Source of the DNA: Deltaproteobacteria bacterium
GTDB taxonomy: Bacteria > Myxococcota > JACRCW01
Assembly (NCBI GenBank): GCA_016218805.1
Contig: JACRCW010000168.1
Span: 1 to 64,000 of the forward strand
Direction of reading: 5' to 3'
DNA: 64,000 nt
The translations under genes were made by a program, and so were the position numbers. Within the stretch, counting starts at the first letter, position 1; every line of letters begins with the position of its first letter. A model generated the notes under the pieces. It did no database searches, was not told the origin of the DNA, and saw nothing but the letters and a program-made list of their open reading frames with translations. This document shows, in pieces, positions 62,315 through 64,000 of this stretch.

Positions 62315-64000
62315 GGTCCCACCGCTCCTTCTCCAACCAGGGCAAAGTCCGCGTCCAGCACGGGGATCTCCGCCACGTCCGGGTCCTTGAACCGCGGCGG
62401 CACGTACACCACGTCCACCTGGGCCACGCGGAACAGGCTGGCCCCCATGGGCGAATTGAGCGGCGCCTGCCCGTAGTACACCACCAGGTGGTTGAGGCCC
62501 TCCTGCGTGGAGTCCCCGTTGACGGCGTTGCTCAGCTGGTCCCGCAGCCCGCGCGGCGCCGTGTGCACCAGCGTGATGTTGCGGACGCGCCAGTCCACGC
62601 ACTGCCGCTCGGTTTCGCGCACCTGCAGCGTCTCCACAATGTCCCGCGGCGGGAGCAGCTCCGGAGTGACTTCAATGGTGATGCTGCGCTCACGCAGCGC
62701 GTCTGATTGCACGGAGTCCTTGCCCTGCAGCGTGTACTGCCCGCGCCGGTCCACACTCTCCCACGCGCCAAAGTCCGGCCCGCCGTAGTTGTCCCGCCAG
62801 CGCAGCCGCGTGTTGGCGCGGTCAAACTCAATGGTGCTGACGCCCACGTACGCGCGCGGGGTCACAAACCGCACCACCACGCCGGACAGTGCGCGCGGCT
62901 GCTGCACATCCAGCATGCGGCTGAGCCCATTGCCCGTGCCGTCATCCCGGACAATGACCTTGTACAGGTAGCTGAGGTCCCCGCGGGTGCGGGCGTCGTT
63001 GGAGCGCGGGTCGGTGTGGCCCTTGAGTTCGTCGCCGTTGCGCGCGCCGTCCTGGTCGGTGTCATGGTTGACGTCATTGAGCAGGTAGTTGGTGCCCAGC
63101 ATCATCTCCAACCGGTCCGGGTAGCCGTCAGAGTCTGAATCAAACAGCGTGGGGTCCGTCCCCAGCAGCAGTTCTTCGCAGTCATTGAGGCCGTCCCCGT
63201 CACGGTCCTGGAAGCGGCCGCTGACCCGCGTCAGCGTCTGGCAGGTGAGCGGGCTGTCCGGCACGGTGGGGTCCAGCTCCCAGGCCAGGCCTGCATCCGT
63301 GGTGACGCGCTTCTTGAGCACGTTTTCCAGGTGATCTCCCAGCTGGTCTCCGTCCGTATCCGGCCGCAGCGGCTGCGTGCCAATGTCCCTCTCCTCGTCA
63401 TCTGACAGGCCGTCCGCGTCACTGTCCGGGCTGAACCCGCCGGTGCCGGGCTTGGCGTTGAGGTTGGCCACGACGATGTTCTTCATGATGAGCACGTTGC
63501 GCGTGGCGGAGTACTCAAACGCGCGGAAGCTGAGCTCCCCAATGGAGGCGTATTGCAGGTAGGTGCCGCCGCCGGCCGCGGCCATGCGCGCCAGCGCGTT
63601 CTGCGCGTCGCACTGGTCGTCGGGGGCGCCGGTGCCGCAGCAGGGTTCGCCGCCGGGGCCGGGGGGCGCGGGCGGCGTCACGGCAAAGTGCGCGGTGTGC
63701 AGCACCAGGTCCCCGCCGCCGTTGTCCGTGACAAACTTCCGCATGCGCCGGATCTCGCGCTCAAAGTTGCAGCCGTCATCACAGGGCGGCACAAACGTGC
63801 ACGCGTTGAACCCGCCCGGGGGCGGCACGCAGGCCGGGTCACAGTAGTAGTTGTTGGCGTTGGGCGGGCCGGCGTCACCCAGCAGGCCCGCGTCCGGGGC
63901 AATGGACGTATCCGGGTCCGTGCGCGGCCCCTCCGAATACAGCACCACGACGTAGCGCGTGCGGGCGCGGGCGCCGCGTTCGCTCACCAGCAGGTCCCCG
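62311..64000 (-). CDS. Secreted VWA-like protein with TSP3 repeats (partial)
   Basis: The 5' end lies beyond the window, so the visible part is about 560 aa. Near the truncated start is RTRYVVVLYSEG, matching a strand of a VWA/von Willebrand A-type domain, with the aspartate-rich IAPDAGLLGDAGP later. The middle has thrombospondin type-3 Ca-binding repeats (DSDADGLSDDEE, DTDGDQLGDHLE, DRDGDGLNDCEE, DSDSDGYPDRLE). The C-terminal domain (LSYLYKVIVRDDGTGNGLSR onward) is beta-rich. Such proteins act as Ca-stabilised surface proteins. It is the first visible gene of the trio. Confidence 0.85.
   Translation of the reverse strand, partial: GDLLVSERGARARTRYVVVLYSEGPRTDPDTSIAPDAGLLGDAGPPNANNYYCDPACVPPPGGFNACTFVPPCDDGCNFEREIRRMRKFVTDNGGGDLVLHTAHFAVTPPAPPGPGGEPCCGTGAPDDQCDAQNALARMAAAGGGTYLQYASIGELSFRAFEYSATRNVLIMKNIVVANLNAKPGTGGFSPDSDADGLSDDEERDIGTQPLRPDTDGDQLGDHLENVLKKRVTTDAGLAWELDPTVPDSPLTCQTLTRVSGRFQDRDGDGLNDCEELLLGTDPTLFDSDSDGYPDRLEMMLGTNYLLNDVNHDTDQDGARNGDELKGHTDPRSNDARTRGDLSYLYKVIVRDDGTGNGLSRMLDVQQPRALSGVVVRFVTPRAYVGVSTIEFDRANTRLRWRDNYGGPDFGAWESVDRRGQYTLQGKDSVQSDALRERSITIEVTPELLPPRDIVETLQVRETERQCVDWRVRNITLVHTAPRGLRDQLSNAVNGDSTQEGLNHLVVYYGQAPLNSPMGASLFRVAQVDVVYVPPRFKDPDVAEIPVLDADFALVGEGAVGP

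Overview
The window looks like chromosomal DNA of a Myxococcota-type (deltaproteobacterial-grade) bacterium. Three things suggest this: very high GC, many Cys-rich lipoproteins with Ser/Gly linkers after the lipobox, and several Ser/Thr-kinase-like membrane proteins alongside NtrC-type and ECF regulators. This placement is inferred from gene content; no phylogeny was run. Coding density is high. Only one stretch longer than 300 bases lacks a gene (15291-15644). No insertion sequence, prophage, integrase or CRISPR array was seen, so this reads as core genome.

Layout. 1-140: 3' end of a 5S rRNA gene and its terminator. 328-2417: sucCD (succinyl-CoA synthetase). 2425-7282 (minus): a histidine-utilisation operon hutU - two membrane proteins - hutI, with hutI cut by an in-frame amber codon. 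7404-9021: zinc-ribbon protein and a spore-photoproduct-lyase-like radical SAM protein. 9086-15290: Cys-rich lipoprotein, rhomboid protease, right-handed beta-helix protein and an unknown secreted protein. 15645-18889: LETM1-like protein, adenosine deaminase and phosphatidylserine decarboxylase, tightly coupled. 19049-25357: ECF sigma factor, Cys-rich lipoproteins, an M1 aminopeptidase with HEAT-like repeats, and small conserved genes. 25423-29719: truD, an RpoS-like sigma factor, tRNA-Pro(GGG), surE and an NlpD-like LysM/M23 lipoprotein. 29740-34844: a giant macroglobulin-like lipoprotein and a Pro-rich membrane protein.

34937-40536: tilS-ftsH-folP-glmM-small zinc ribbon, a housekeeping cluster. 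40500-41561 (minus): GT4 glycosyltransferase. 41691-49763: pseudokinase/TPR protein, POTRA/beta-barrel outer-membrane protein, DUF4390-type protein, NtrY-like sensor kinase, NtrX/NtrC-like sigma54 activator and a small conserved protein. These genes are almost gapless and look like one envelope-sensing unit. 49760-51889 (minus): ECF sigma, membrane anti-sigma candidate and secreted protein. 51969-54667 (minus): TldD/TldE metalloprotease pair. 54760-60905: lipoprotein, dut, a zinc-ribbon/kinase/TM/FGE-domain fusion, an ABC-type substrate-binding protein and a metallo-beta-lactamase-fold protein. 60909-64000 (minus): three translationally coupled exported proteins, the first with TSP3 repeats and running off the window edge.

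Most interesting points: the amber-interrupted hutI and its two coupled membrane-protein neighbours; the pseudokinase-barrel-NtrYX operon; the kinase-FGE fusion; C-terminal sliding-clamp-like pentapeptides on two unrelated enzymes; the LETM1-like domain coupled to add and psd; and a strong context rule for Phe codons (TTT before G, TTC elsewhere). All domain assignments come from reading motifs by eye, without database searches.
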